From Streptomyces sp. PTY087I2 (lineage in GTDB: Bacteria; Actinomycetota; Actinomycetes; Streptomycetales; Streptomycetaceae), in the NCBI RefSeq assembly GCF_001687325.1, contig NZ_LZRD01000009.1:124001-188000 (forward strand): DNA of 64,000 nucleotides. The letters are read 5' to 3'. Shown here one piece after another: positions 46,998 through 54,633 of this stretch. Position 1 is the stretch's first letter, and each line of letters starts with the position of its first letter. The notes under the pieces were generated by a model. That model was not told the origin of the DNA. It saw nothing but the letters and a program-made list of their open reading frames with translations, and did not search any database. The position numbers were made by a program, and so were the translations under genes.

Positions 46998-47831
46998 TCA
47001 GGAGCCGGTGCGCAGCAGATGACGCCCGGCGTCGCGAGGCTCCAGCTCCGGCTCTCCGGACAGCACCGCCCGGTGCAGCCGCTGAAGGCGCTGCGACGGC
47101 TCCACACCGAGCTCCTCGATGAGTGTCCGGCGCAGCTGCTGGAAAACCTCCAGCGCCCGCCACACGTCGCCCGACCGGTACAGCGCCGTCATGAGCTGGG
47201 CGGCCAGGTTCTCGTTCATCGGGTGGCGTGCGACCAGCATCCTCAGCTCGGCGAGGAGCGAGGCGTGCCGGCCGAGCAGCAGATCCGCCTCGATGCGCTG
47301 TTCGAGCACGCGGGTGCGTTGCTCGTCCAGGCCGAGTACCTCCACGCCGAGCACGAGTCCGACCGGCACGTCCACCAGAGCCGGTCCACGCCACAGCCCC
47401 AGCGCCCGCTCCAGCATCACGGACGCGGCGTGCGCGTCGCCCGTCTCCAGCGCGACCGAGCCGCGAGCCGCGAGCGACTGGAACTCACGCATGTCACTCT
47501 CCTCCGGGCGGACCGAGAGCCGGTAGCCGCCGAAGCAGGTGGTCAGGAGGTCCTTGGCGTCACCGGTCTGCTCGGATCCACCGCCCGCGGGCCCGGTGCG
47601 CAGCGCGGACGTCACCTTCCTGCGCAGGTGGAGGATGTACGTCTGCAACGTGGTGGCGGCGCTCTTGGGAATCGCGTCTCCCCAGATCTCCTCCATCAGC
47701 GTCGGTACGGTCACGACCCGCTCCGCTCTGATGGCCAGCAGCGCCAGCAGCTGGCGCGGCTTTCCCGCACTCGGCACGATCGACTGCCCGTTCAGCCGGA
47801 CGGTGAGCGGCCCAAGAATCCCGATGTCCAT
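46998..47831 (-). CDS. SARP-family transcriptional activator
   Basis: A 277-aa regulator with an N-terminal OmpR-like winged helix (MDIGILGPLTVRLNGQSIVPSAGKPRQLLALLAIRAERVVTVPTLMEEIWGD, ending in TYILHLRRKV) and a bacterial transcriptional activation domain (FQSLAARGSVALETGDAHAASVMLERALGLWRG through LYRSGDVWRALEVFQQLRRTLIEELGVEPS). No NB-ARC ATPase follows, so it is a small ActII-ORF4-type SARP. The ATG at 47831 is preceded by GGGGAG. It is the likely activator of the seven 11-bp repeat promoters in the cluster. Confidence 0.94.
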   Translation of the reverse strand: MDIGILGPLTVRLNGQSIVPSAGKPRQLLALLAIRAERVVTVPTLMEEIWGDAIPKSAATTLQTYILHLRRKVTSALRTGPAGGGSEQTGDAKDLLTTCFGGYRLSVRPEESDMREFQSLAARGSVALETGDAHAASVMLERALGLWRGPALVDVPVGLVLGVEVLGLDEQRTRVLEQRIEADLLLGRHASLLAELRMLVARHPMNENLAAQLMTALYRSGDVWRALEVFQQLRRTLIEELGVEPSQRLQRLHRAVLSGEPELEPRDAGRHLLRTGS

Positions 47832-48237
47832 GACACTCCCCCAGTGATTCGGCGTGTAAGGAACTGACCCGCGGTGTCTCCGTCGACCATGACACGCCTC
47901 CTCAACGGCACCTAGTGTCACGCTCATCGATCGAAATGTGACCAGCTCACTCGAGCAGGACACGAGGAGGGGCCGAGGTCGGTACGCCTGGGAATCCAAG
48001 CCTCCGGCAGCCTCGGCCCGCTGGAACGGGTCGTCCGCACCTGCCCCGTCGCATCGCCGAACCCATGGAACGTCTCGGCGCCAAGAGTCGTTTTTCAGGC
48101 GGGCTGCCCGATGAGCGCGGTGGTCCCGGACCCCGATTCCGTACGATCCGGAGCTGTTTCGCCACCTCCGGGGGTCGCGTCCCGGGGTCACCAGGCACAC
48201 TCCATACGTAAACAGTCGAGCCACGAAGGACTCAGGC
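47832..48237. promoter_or_regulatory. SARP gene upstream region and right border of the cluster
   Basis: A 406-bp gene-free stretch between the divergent SARP and terD-like genes. On the SARP side GTGTC/GACAC elements recur at about 47874, 47891 and 47915, which may be a regulator site. No SARP-type repeat array, tRNA fragment, insertion-sequence end or copy of the tRNA-Ala 3' end was seen. The terD-like gene has GAAGGA shortly before its ATG. Confidence 0.4.
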
Positions 48238-48822
48238 ATGATCACGTTGACGAAGGAAGACGGCCCGGCGGACCTGGGCGGGGTGACCCACCTGTCCATC
48301 GGGGTGTCCTGGGACCCGACCGTCGGCAGCAGCGGCGGTCTGATGGGGAAGATCAAGCAGAAGGCCGGCACGGACCTCGACCTGATCGCCATCGCGCTCC
48401 AGGGCGGGGACCCGGTGCGGCTGGCCGGTCTTGACTCCCTGGACCCGATGGGCAACGGCTCGCTGGTGCACAGCGGCGACAATCAGACGGGGCACGGGGA
48501 CGGTGACGACGAGACGGTGACCGTCGAGTTCGCCAGGATTCCTTCGAACATCACGTCGATCGTCTTCATCGCCGCCGCGTACAAGAAGCGCAGCGCGTTC
48601 AAGAACGCGCGCAACATCAGCTTCAAGGTGTACGACGCGACGGGCGGCAGCTCGCAGCAGGTCGCCGACATCTGGCCGAGCATGCTCACCCAGGACAACG
48701 GCGTCGCCGTGGCCAAGGCGATCCGCGAGGGCGCGGGCTGGAAGCTTCAGGTGATCAACGAGACCGGGAAGATCAAGCAGGGCGACGAGCAGGCCCTGAT
48801 GCGCTTCGCCGTGAGCCGATAG
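48238..48822 (+). CDS. TerD-family protein
   Basis: A 194-aa TerD/TerZ-type protein. The N-terminal segment LGGVTHLSIGVSWDPTVG matches the family, and acidic calcium-binding stretches include GTDLDLIAIAL and HSGDNQTGHGDGDDETV. TerD proteins belong to tellurite-resistance and stress systems and are numerous in Streptomyces, where they have been linked to development. It lies alone, ending in a bidirectional terminator. It appears to be the first core gene to the right of the biosynthetic cluster. Confidence 0.92.
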   Translation: MITLTKEDGPADLGGVTHLSIGVSWDPTVGSSGGLMGKIKQKAGTDLDLIAIALQGGDPVRLAGLDSLDPMGNGSLVHSGDNQTGHGDGDDETVTVEFARIPSNITSIVFIAAAYKKRSAFKNARNISFKVYDATGGSSQQVADIWPSMLTQDNGVAVAKAIREGAGWKLQVINETGKIKQGDEQALMRFAVSR

Positions 48823-48839
48823 TTGTCGGCGGGTACGCG

Positions 48840-48888
48840 CGAACGCGGCCGGGGAAACCGCTCAGGCGGTCTCCCCGGCCGCGTTCGT
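48840..48888. terminator. Bidirectional terminator between terD-like and DUF5324 genes
   Basis: CGAACGCGGCCGGGGA pairs perfectly with TCCCCGGCCGCGTTCG around an inner ACCGC/GCGGT stem. It lies between two convergent genes and is followed by TTCT. Confidence 0.88.
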
Positions 48889-48908
48889 TCTGTCGGCCTG
48901 CCGGCCGG

Positions 48909-49628
48909 TCAGGGCCGGTCGTCGCGGCCCGGGGTGCCCCCCTCGCCGGACTCGGCCTCGGCCTGCTTGGCCTTGACCTCCGGGTCGAGGTCGGCGCGCG
49001 GGCTGCCGTCGACCGAGCTGAGCGGCGAGCGCTCGTCGCCCACCTCGGTGGCGACGGGCGGCTCGACCAGCCAGTCCGGGTTGGCCTGCTTGTCCCACCA
49101 GCGCCAGGCGGCATAGGCGCCGCCCGCCAGGACGCCCAGCACCAGGAACCCCTTCGCGGCCCGGCCGGCCTTGGCCCGCCGCCGGTGCTTACGGGCCAGC
49201 TTCTGGATCTCCTTGGCCGTCACCTGGGTACGCAGCGCCGCCAGGGCGGCCGCGCTGCGGGCCGACGCCTGCTCGGCGACCGGCAGGGCCACCGCCCGGG
49301 CCTGCTCGACGCGGGGCGCGGTGTAGTCGGCGGCGCTCCGGGCGGCCTTCCGGGTGGAGACCGCGGCGCGGTGCGCGGCCTCGTCGACCCGGGGCGGCAC
49401 GTGCGTACGGGCCTGTTCGATGCGCGGTGCGAGATGGGACGCGTACTGGACGCGGGCCTGCCGGGCCGCCTTCGTCACCTTGGGCGCGAGCCGTACGCGC
49501 GCCTCGTGTGCGTAGTGGGCCGCCTGCTCCTTGGCCGTGTCGGCGTAGGGCGCCACCACTTCCGCGGCGTGCTGCGCGCTGTCCTTCGCCGAGTCGGTTG
49601 CGGCGCGCACGCTGTCGATGCGGGTCAC
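48909..49628 (-). CDS. DUF5324-like helical membrane protein
   Basis: A 239-aa protein. Residues 1-170 are an almost unbroken series of Ala-rich helices with heptad character (DSAKDSAQHAAEVVAPYADTAKEQAAHYAHEARVRLAPKV), probably a coiled coil. A single membrane helix follows (GFLVLGVLAGGAYAAWRWW) after a basic stretch (RKHRRRAKAGRAAKG), then an acidic tail. The GTG at 49628 follows AGGAGG exactly. The composition matches the Streptomyces DUF5324 family, always found near the cyclophilin gene; its function is unknown. Confidence 0.8.
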   Translation of the reverse strand: MTRIDSVRAATDSAKDSAQHAAEVVAPYADTAKEQAAHYAHEARVRLAPKVTKAARQARVQYASHLAPRIEQARTHVPPRVDEAAHRAAVSTRKAARSAADYTAPRVEQARAVALPVAEQASARSAAALAALRTQVTAKEIQKLARKHRRRAKAGRAAKGFLVLGVLAGGAYAAWRWWDKQANPDWLVEPPVATEVGDERSPLSSVDGSPRADLDPEVKAKQAEAESGEGGTPGRDDRP

Positions 49629-49911
49629 GAGATCCTCCTCCTTGGTGGCGGGTAGGTACTCCGCCTGTCCGCCCAGTCCAGAATCATGCCTGTTGGGTCC
49701 ATCCCCGGCATGCGGGACGGGCATCCGGGTCATGATCGCCATTTGCGGTCAAAACGGTCCATGTGAAGTGTGCCGACGACAATGCCATGGTTCGGCGGTG
49801 AACGCGCCGGTTCGCCCGGCATCCGGCCGTACGTTTCCCGGTCCGTGGGAGGATCTCCGGACGTCAGCGAAGGATTTGACGGCAGACGAGGGAAGAAGAG
49901 GAAGGCAGACC

Positions 49912-50439
49912 GTGGCCGAGCAGCTTTACGCCACCTTGAAGACCAATCGGGGCGACATCGAGATCCGGCTGCTGCCGTTCCACGCGCCCAAGACGGTGAA
50001 GAACTTTGTGGAACTGGCCACGGGGCAGCGTGAGTGGGTCAACCCGGAGACCGGCGAGACCACCACGGACCCGCTGTACGACGGCACCGTCTTCCACCGC
50101 GTCATCAGCGGTTTCATGATCCAGGGCGGCGATCCGCTGGGCAACGGCACGGGCGGCCCCGGCTACAAGTTCGCCGACGAGTTCCACCCGGAGCTGGCCT
50201 TCACCAAGCCGTATCTGCTGGCCATGGCGAACGCGGGGCCGGGCACGAACGGCTCGCAGTTCTTCCTGACGGTCTCGCCGACCGCCTGGCTGACCGGCAA
50301 GCACACGATCTTCGGCGAGGTGGCGGACGACGCGGGGCGCAAGGTCGTCGACGCCATCGCGGCCACGCAGACCAACCCGCGCACCGACCGTCCGCTCCAG
50401 GACGTGGTCATCGAGTCCGTGGTCGTCGAGACCCGCTGA
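49912..50439 (+). CDS. Peptidyl-prolyl cis-trans isomerase, cyclophilin type
   Basis: A 175-aa cytoplasmic cyclophilin that speeds proline isomerisation during protein folding. Conserved parts are FHRVISGFMIQGGDPLGNGTGGPGYKF, LAMANAGPGTNGSQFFLTVSPTAWLTGKHTIFGEV; the catalytic arginine is in FHRV. The GTG at 49912 is preceded by GGAAGG. The 283-bp gap before it is a divergent promoter region shared with DUF5324. Confidence 0.95.
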   Translation: MAEQLYATLKTNRGDIEIRLLPFHAPKTVKNFVELATGQREWVNPETGETTTDPLYDGTVFHRVISGFMIQGGDPLGNGTGGPGYKFADEFHPELAFTKPYLLAMANAGPGTNGSQFFLTVSPTAWLTGKHTIFGEVADDAGRKVVDAIAATQTNPRTDRPLQDVVIESVVVETR

Positions 50440-50585
50440 CGGACCGCGGACAACCCAAAGGCAATCCCTCCGGGAACCAACCGCCCCGCCCGTCCGTAGT
50501 CATACAGAGCGGACGAGCGGGGCGGCCCTGTCCGTGCCGCCGCCCGAGCGACGACGGACGAGGACCGAGAGGCAGGCCAGGACCG

Positions 50586-51488
50586 ATGCACCAGCAGCCG
50601 CCGGGAGACCGTGCCGCCGCGGGAAGCGGTGTGCCGACGCCGACCTGCTACCGCCATCCCGACCGCGAGACCGGCATCAGCTGTACGCGCTGCGAGCGGC
50701 CGGTCTGCCCCGAGTGCATGGTCAGCGCCTCGGTCGGCTTCCAGTGCCCCGACTGCGTACGCCAGGGTTCGGGCACCGGGCACCACCCGGCGGCCAGCCG
50801 GCCGCGGACGCTGGCGGGCGGCACGGTGGCCGCCGATCCGCGCCTGGTCACCAAGATCCTGCTCGGTATCAATCTGGCCGTCTTCCTCCTGGTCACCGTC
50901 CGCCCCGGGCTGGTGGGCGATCTGACGCTGCTCGGCCGGGCGTGGGACCCGAGCCCGCCGCCGGGGTCCATCGAAGGGGTCGCCGAGGGGCAGTGGTACC
51001 GCCTGGTGACCTCGATGTTCCTGCACCAGGAAGTGGTGCACATCGGGTTCAACATGCTGGGGCTCTGGTGGCTCGGCGGACAGCTGGAGGCGGCGCTCGG
51101 CCGGTCCCGCTATCTCGCCCTCTATCTGCTGTCCGGGTTCGCCGGCAGCGCGCTGACCTATCTGATCGCCGCGCAGAACCAGCCCTCGCTGGGTGCCTCC
51201 GGCGCGGTTTACGGCCTCTTCGGCGCGACCGCCGTCCTGATGCGCCGCATGAACTACGACATGCGCCCGGTGCTCGTGCTGCTGGCGCTGAACCTGGTCT
51301 TCACCTTCACCTGGGGCGGTATCGCCTGGGAGGCGCACGTCGGCGGTCTGATCGCGGGCGTCGCCATCGCCGTCGGCATGGTCCACGCCCCGCGCGAGCG
51401 GCGTACGGCGGTGCAGACCGGCACCTGTGCGCTCGTCCTGCTGGTGTCCCTCGGGATCGTCGTCGCCCGGACGATCGCGCTCACCTGA
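50586..51488 (+). CDS. Rhomboid-family intramembrane serine protease
   Basis: A 300-aa protein. The N-terminal ~45 residues carry a zinc-finger-like region (CYRHPDRETGISCTRCERPVCPECM...CPDC, B-box type). About seven membrane helices follow, with catalytic Ser in GASGAVYGLFGA and His in AHVGGLIAG; HIGFNMLGLWWLGGQLE is the conserved TM2 region. It should cleave membrane-protein substrates within the bilayer. The ATG at 50586 is chosen because the zinc finger follows directly. It converges with crgA. Confidence 0.94.
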   Translation: MHQQPPGDRAAAGSGVPTPTCYRHPDRETGISCTRCERPVCPECMVSASVGFQCPDCVRQGSGTGHHPAASRPRTLAGGTVAADPRLVTKILLGINLAVFLLVTVRPGLVGDLTLLGRAWDPSPPPGSIEGVAEGQWYRLVTSMFLHQEVVHIGFNMLGLWWLGGQLEAALGRSRYLALYLLSGFAGSALTYLIAAQNQPSLGASGAVYGLFGATAVLMRRMNYDMRPVLVLLALNLVFTFTWGGIAWEAHVGGLIAGVAIAVGMVHAPRERRTAVQTGTCALVLLVSLGIVVARTIALT

Positions 51489-51549
51489 TCGCGCTCACCT
51501 GAGCGGAATGGTCGGCGAGGAGGGATCTCCACCCCCAGGCTGACCGAAG

Positions 51550-51752
51550 TTGTCCACAGTGTGCGCGGATTCTTGTGCATGGCAAGAGGAACATGTGTGC
51601 CCCTCGTCGCTGAGCTGGGTTTTTCCGCCCGGACAACGGGGTGCAGCCCCCCTCGACGAGGGAGGCTGCGGTCACACCGGCGTCAACTTGAGTGGAGGTT
51701 ATCCACAGATCGTCTGACCTTTTCCCCCGACTGTGGATAACGCTGTGGGTAA
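51550..51752. other. DnaA-box cluster outside oriC
   Basis: The 316-bp convergent intergenic region 51489-51804 contains a perfect DnaA box TTGTCCACA at 51550-51558, TTATCCACA at 51699-51707, the reverse-strand TGTGGATAA at 51732-51740 and a weaker TGTGGGTAA at 51744-51752. Since both flanking genes point inwards, no promoter is expected here. A DnaA-titrating or replication-timing site is the natural reading; I recall a report of such clusters outside oriC in S. coelicolor. Confidence 0.75.
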
Positions 51753-51804
51753 CTCAGGGCAAGGCTTGCGCGGGAGAAGCGGGAGATGCGGGAGAAGGGG
51801 TCCG

Positions 51805-52059
51805 CTACTTCCACTGGGTCGACACGGCGAAGCCGCCGGCGATGAAGCCGAAGCCGACCACGATGTTCCAGTTGCCCAGGGCGTCGACCGGCAGATCGCC
51901 TTCGGTCACGTAGAACACCACGATCCAGGCCAGCCCGATGAGGAACAGGGCCAGCATCACCGGAGCGACCCAGCTGCGGTTGGTCAGCTTGATGGCCGTT
52001 GTCTGCTTCGCCGGGGGCGGCGTGAAGTCGGCCTTCTTGCGGATACGTGACTTCGGCAC
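51805..52059 (-). CDS. crgA: Cell division protein CrgA
   Basis: An 84-aa membrane protein that in Streptomyces restrains FtsZ ring formation and coordinates sporulation septation. The sequence [15 protein letters not shown] is the conserved cytoplasmic N-terminus; two membrane helices follow ([22 protein letters not shown] and [18 protein letters not shown]) joined by a short loop, and the protein ends STQWK. Length and layout are exactly those of the family. Confidence 0.95.
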   Translation of the reverse strand: MPKSRIRKKADFTPPPAKQTTAIKLTNRSWVAPVMLALFLIGLAWIVVFYVTEGDLPVDALGNWNIVVGFGFIAGGFAVSTQWK

Positions 52060-52211
52060 GAGGGACTCTCCTGTCGATGCGCTGCGTGACCGCGCAGGGA
52101 TCTGTGGCGGGCGCCGGGGGCGGGTGCCAGGGGCTGCCAGGGGGAAATGCTGCCTCCCCCGAGCGTCCGTTAGCGTAGTGCTTCCCTGGCGCCTGATGAG
52201 ATAAGGGTACG

Positions 52212-52979
52212 TTGAGCAATTCTGCCGACTCCCCCGAAGGCCCGGCCCGGCGCACCTCCGTGTGGGCGGTCCGGGGGCTCACCGCTGCGGTTTTCGCCCT
52301 GGCCGGACTCATCTTCGTCACCAGCGCCAACACCGCCAAGGGCACCAATCTGCGCAGTGACTCCTCCCTGCTCAAGCTCTCCGACCTGATCAGGGAGCGC
52401 AGCGAGAAGAACGCCGAGCTGAACGACTCGGTCGCCTCCGTACGCTCGGAGATCGACGCCCTCGCCCAGCGCGACGACGGCTCCACCCGGGCCGAGGACG
52501 CCCGGCTGAAGGCCCTGGAGAAGGCGGCCGGCACGACGAAGATCACCGGCGACTCCGTCAGCGTGACCCTCGACGACGCGCCCCCCGACGCCACCGCCAA
52601 CCCCGGCTACCCCGACCCCCAGCCCAACGACCTGGTCATCCACCAGCAGGACCTTCAGGCCGTGGTGAACGCGCTGTGGCAGGGCGGGGCGCGCGGAATC
52701 CAGGTGATGGACCAGCGGCTGATCTCCACCAGCGCGGTCCGCTGCGTCGGCAACACCCTGATCCTCCAGGGCCGCGTCTACTCCCCGCCGTACAAGGTCA
52801 CCGCGGTCGGCGACCCCGGAAAGCTCAAGGCGGCGCTCAACAAGTCCACCGCGATCCAGAACTACCTGCTCTACGTGAAGGCGTACGGGCTGGGCTGGAA
52901 AGTCGACGAGGACGAGGCGGTGACTCTTCCCGGGTACTCGGGCACAGTGGACCTCCACTACGCACAGCCTGTGGAGTGA
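52212..52979 (+). CDS. DUF881 envelope protein
   Basis: A 255-aa protein with one N-terminal membrane helix ([21 protein letters not shown]), a coiled-coil stretch ([29 protein letters not shown]) and a C-terminal alpha/beta domain ([30 protein letters not shown]), the DUF881 pattern. It is divergent from crgA. DUF881 genes sit near division and cell-wall genes in actinobacteria and Firmicutes, but the biochemical role is unknown. Translation probably starts at the TTG at 52212, about 13 nt after AGGG. Confidence 0.88.
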   Translation: MSNSADSPEGPARRTSVWAVRGLTAAVFALAGLIFVTSANTAKGTNLRSDSSLLKLSDLIRERSEKNAELNDSVASVRSEIDALAQRDDGSTRAEDARLKALEKAAGTTKITGDSVSVTLDDAPPDATANPGYPDPQPNDLVIHQQDLQAVVNALWQGGARGIQVMDQRLISTSAVRCVGNTLILQGRVYSPPYKVTAVGDPGKLKAALNKSTAIQNYLLYVKAYGLGWKVDEDEAVTLPGYSGTVDLHYAQPVE

Positions 52980-53022
52980 GCCCTGGCCCGAGCGCCAGCT
53001 GAGCCCCGGGGAGGCCGGTTCG

Positions 53023-53703
53023 GTGTCGGTGCGACTCGTCGTCAGAACCTTCAGCGAACTCTGCATCACCGTGGGCGCACTGATCGTCCTCTTCGTCGTC
53101 CACCTCCTGTTCTGGACGGGGGTGAGAGCGGCCGACGCGGCCGGGGGCGAGATCGACACCCTGCACAGCCAGTGGGCCCGCGAACCCGTGGCACCGGCCC
53201 CCTCTTCCGAGCCCTCCGCCCCGGTCCCGTACCGCGACGGAAAGCCCTTCGCGACGATGCACATCCCCCGCTTCGGCTCCGGCTGGGAGTGGCCCGTCCT
53301 GGAGAACACCGAGGTCAGGACCTTGCAGAAAGGCCTGGGGCACTACAGCGGAACCGCCCGCCCCGGCGCCACGGGCAACTTCGCGGTGGCCGGGCACCGG
53401 CGGACGTACGGCGACCCCTTCAAGGACTTCCCGAAGCTGCGTCCCGGGGACGCGGTCGTCGTCAACGACGGCACGACCTGGTTCACGTACCGCATCGTGA
53501 AGAAGCCCCACCGGACCGTGCCCACCGACACCGCCGTCGTCGACCCGGTGCCCCGCGGCTCCGGCTTCGAGGGCGCCGGCCGCTATCTGACCCTCACCAC
53601 CTGCGAACCGGAATGGGGCAGCAGCCACCGGCTGATCGCCTGGGCCCACCTGGACGCGACGCGGCCCGTGGGCGAGGGGAAGCCGCCGGAGCTCGCCGAC
53701 TGA
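53023..53703 (+). CDS. Class E sortase (first of three)
   Basis: A 226-aa transpeptidase with an N-terminal membrane anchor (ELCITVGALIVLFVVHLLF) and an extracellular sortase domain: catalytic His in FAVAGHRRTYG, Cys in LTLTTCEPEWGSSHRLI and the Arg a few residues later. Class E sortases attach LAxTG-type proteins to peptidoglycan, in Streptomyces including chaplins. The GTG start is weakly supported. Two more sortase genes follow the pabA-like gene. Confidence 0.9.
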   Translation: MSVRLVVRTFSELCITVGALIVLFVVHLLFWTGVRAADAAGGEIDTLHSQWAREPVAPAPSSEPSAPVPYRDGKPFATMHIPRFGSGWEWPVLENTEVRTLQKGLGHYSGTARPGATGNFAVAGHRRTYGDPFKDFPKLRPGDAVVVNDGTTWFTYRIVKKPHRTVPTDTAVVDPVPRGSGFEGAGRYLTLTTCEPEWGSSHRLIAWAHLDATRPVGEGKPPELAD

Positions 53704-53809
53704 CCGCGCCCGGCCCCCGGTTGTCCACGATGCGTACGTTTTCCCCAGCGGACCCACGCTTCTGCCACGGCCCTCTAGTCTGGTGCGGGTACCGAATGGA
53801 GGGGTCAGC

Positions 53810-53998
53810 ATGTACGGCTGGATCTGGCGGCATCTGCCGGGCAACGCATGGGTGCGGAGCATCATCGCGCTCGTGCTGATTCTGGCCGTCGTCTACGCGC
53901 TGTTCCAGTACGTGTTCCCGTGGGCGGAACCGCTGCTCCCGTTCGGCGATGTGACCGTCGACGGCGCGAGCGCCGGTGGAGCAGGAGTCAGCCAGTGA
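53810..53998 (+). CDS. Small single-pass membrane protein
   Basis: A 62-aa protein beginning MYGWIWRHLPGNAWVR, with one membrane helix (SIIALVLILAVVYALFQYVF) and a short outside tail. The ATG at 53810 is preceded by GGAGGGG; an upstream in-frame ATG lacks this. The stop overlaps the GTG of the pabA-like gene (GTGA), so it is translationally coupled. The same small gene precedes this glutamine amidotransferase in other Streptomyces; its role is unknown. Confidence 0.82.
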   Translation: MYGWIWRHLPGNAWVRSIIALVLILAVVYALFQYVFPWAEPLLPFGDVTVDGASAGGAGVSQ

Positions 53999-54633
53999 GC
54001 GCACGCATCCTCGTCGTGGACAACTACGACAGCTTCGTCTTCAACCTCGTCCAGTACCTGTACCAGCTCGGCGCCGAGTGCGAGGTGCTGCGCAACGACG
54101 AGGTGACCCCCGCCCACGCCCAGGACGGCTTCGACGGCGTCCTGCTCTCGCCGGGCCCCGGCACGCCCGAGCAGGCCGGGGTCTGCGTCGAGATGGTGCG
54201 GCACTGCGCGGACACCGGCGTTCCGGTCTTCGGCGTCTGCCTGGGGATGCAGTCGATGGCGGTGGCGTACGGCGGTGTCGTCGACCGGGCCCCCGAGCTG
54301 CTGCACGGCAAGACCTCCCCCGTGACCCACGAGGGCAAGGGCGTCTTCGCCGGGCTGCCGTCCCCCTTCACCGCGACGCGCTACCACTCGCTCGCCGCCG
54401 AACCCGGCGACCTGCCCCCCGAGCTGGAGGTCACCGCCCGCACGGAGGACGGCATCATCATGGGGCTGCGCCACCGCGACCGGGCGGTGGAAGGTGTGCA
54501 GTTCCACCCCGAGTCGGTGCTCACCGAACACGGCCACCTGATGCTCGCCAACTGGCTGGAGCAGTGCGGAGACCAGGGGGCCGTCGCGCGTTCGGCGGGG
54601 CTCGCGCCGGTGGTGGGCAAGGCCGCCGCGTGA
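53995..54633 (+). CDS. pabA: Aminodeoxychorismate/anthranilate synthase component II (glutamine amidotransferase)
   Basis: A 212-aa class I glutamine amidotransferase giving ammonia to chorismate for folate (p-aminobenzoate) or tryptophan synthesis. The N-terminus ILVVDNYDSFVFNLVQYL, the nucleophile Cys in GVCLGMQS and the His/Glu pair in VQFHPESV are complete. Which of the two pathways it serves is not decided by sequence; the name pabA follows the usual annotation of this locus. Starts and stops overlap both neighbours by 4 nt. Confidence 0.9.
   Translation: MSARILVVDNYDSFVFNLVQYLYQLGAECEVLRNDEVTPAHAQDGFDGVLLSPGPGTPEQAGVCVEMVRHCADTGVPVFGVCLGMQSMAVAYGGVVDRAPELLHGKTSPVTHEGKGVFAGLPSPFTATRYHSLAAEPGDLPPELEVTARTEDGIIMGLRHRDRAVEGVQFHPESVLTEHGHLMLANWLEQCGDQGAVARSAGLAPVVGKAAA

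Noticed and set aside
16190..48237. Cluster as an integrative element inserted at tRNA-Ala with att repeats
   Set aside because: No second copy of the tRNA 3' end, integrase or excisionase gene was seen near either border.
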